Shown here piece by piece: positions 5,911 through 5,999 of a stretch of DNA of 5,999 bases (within the stretch, counting starts at the first letter, position 1; the number at the start of each line of letters is the position of its first letter). Location of the stretch: the NCBI GenBank assembly GCA_041691015.1, contig JBEPVN010000109.1, forward strand, positions 1 through 5,999. The letters run 5' to 3'. The position numbers and the translations under genes are program-made. Source of the stretch: JBBSJT01 sp041691015. Lineage in GTDB: Bacteria > Chlamydiota > Chlamydiia > Chlamydiales > Parachlamydiaceae. The notes beneath the pieces are model-generated. The model saw only the letters and a list, made by a program, of their open reading frames with translations, searched no databases and had not been told where the DNA came from.

Positions 5911-5999
5911 GTCCTAGCTTGACAGTATGACAGTTTTTTTTAAACTCTGAATTCAATTAATCTAGATTAAAAAAAACTGTCATACTGTCAAGCTAGGAC
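5911..5999. repeat. Perfect 33-bp inverted repeat (89-bp palindromic element)
   Basis: The left arm 5911-5943 begins GTCCTAGCTTGACAGTATGA and continues CAG, eight T, AA. It is the exact reverse complement of 5967-5999; the loop of 23 bases (5944-5966) is AT-rich. Each arm contains a near-tandem TGACAGTA/TGACAGTT and an A or T run. The right arm touches the window edge, so the element may extend further. No U-tract follows the stem on the side seen, so a simple terminator is unlikely. Perfect arms this long suggest a recent insertion, such as a miniature element with insertion-sequence-like ends, though no transposase or target-site duplication can be seen. Confidence 0.85.

Overview
The window looks like chromosomal DNA from an AT-rich, host-associated bacterium. 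A member of the Chlamydiota (an amoeba-associated or 'environmental' chlamydia) is my best guess. It rests on base composition, the mix of housekeeping genes with a private small-protein family, and the exported enzymes; no marker gene here proves it.

Layout. Bases 1-54 hold what looks like the last 17 codons of a rightward gene. A structured stretch follows (68-160), ending in a hairpin that lies between convergent genes. Leftward from 1675 runs a two-gene operon with a 4-base ATGA overlap: a class I SAM-dependent methyltransferase (962-1675), then a polysaccharide-pyruvyl-transferase family protein (168-965). Both start with a signal peptide, although both families normally use cytoplasmic cosubstrates. 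Divergent from this pair is an epmB/KamA-type radical SAM lysine 2,3-aminomutase (1764-2750, + strand), with a good promoter and a 16-bp palindrome at its predicted transcription start.

From 2755 to 3995, on the minus strand, lie three tandem paralogous small genes (122, 125 and 114 aa) of a family I do not recognise. Two share a near-identical leader (promoter region, dyad, Shine-Dalgarno site) and the same first 11 residues (MACTLPLSPAP), while their 3' ends diverge. Upstream of them on the same strand is argS (4068-5819), complete, with its own likely promoter. The window ends in a perfect 33-bp inverted repeat with a 23-base loop (5911-5999), which may be a small mobile palindromic element.

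How the genes fit together. argS and epmB are translation genes: ArgRS charges tRNA-Arg, and EpmB supplies beta-lysine for modification of elongation factor P. The exported methyltransferase/pyruvyltransferase pair and the small-gene array look like accessory, possibly host-facing functions placed between the housekeeping genes. There is no gene-free stretch over 300 bases. The longest non-coding stretches are about 55-167 and 5820-5999, both described below.
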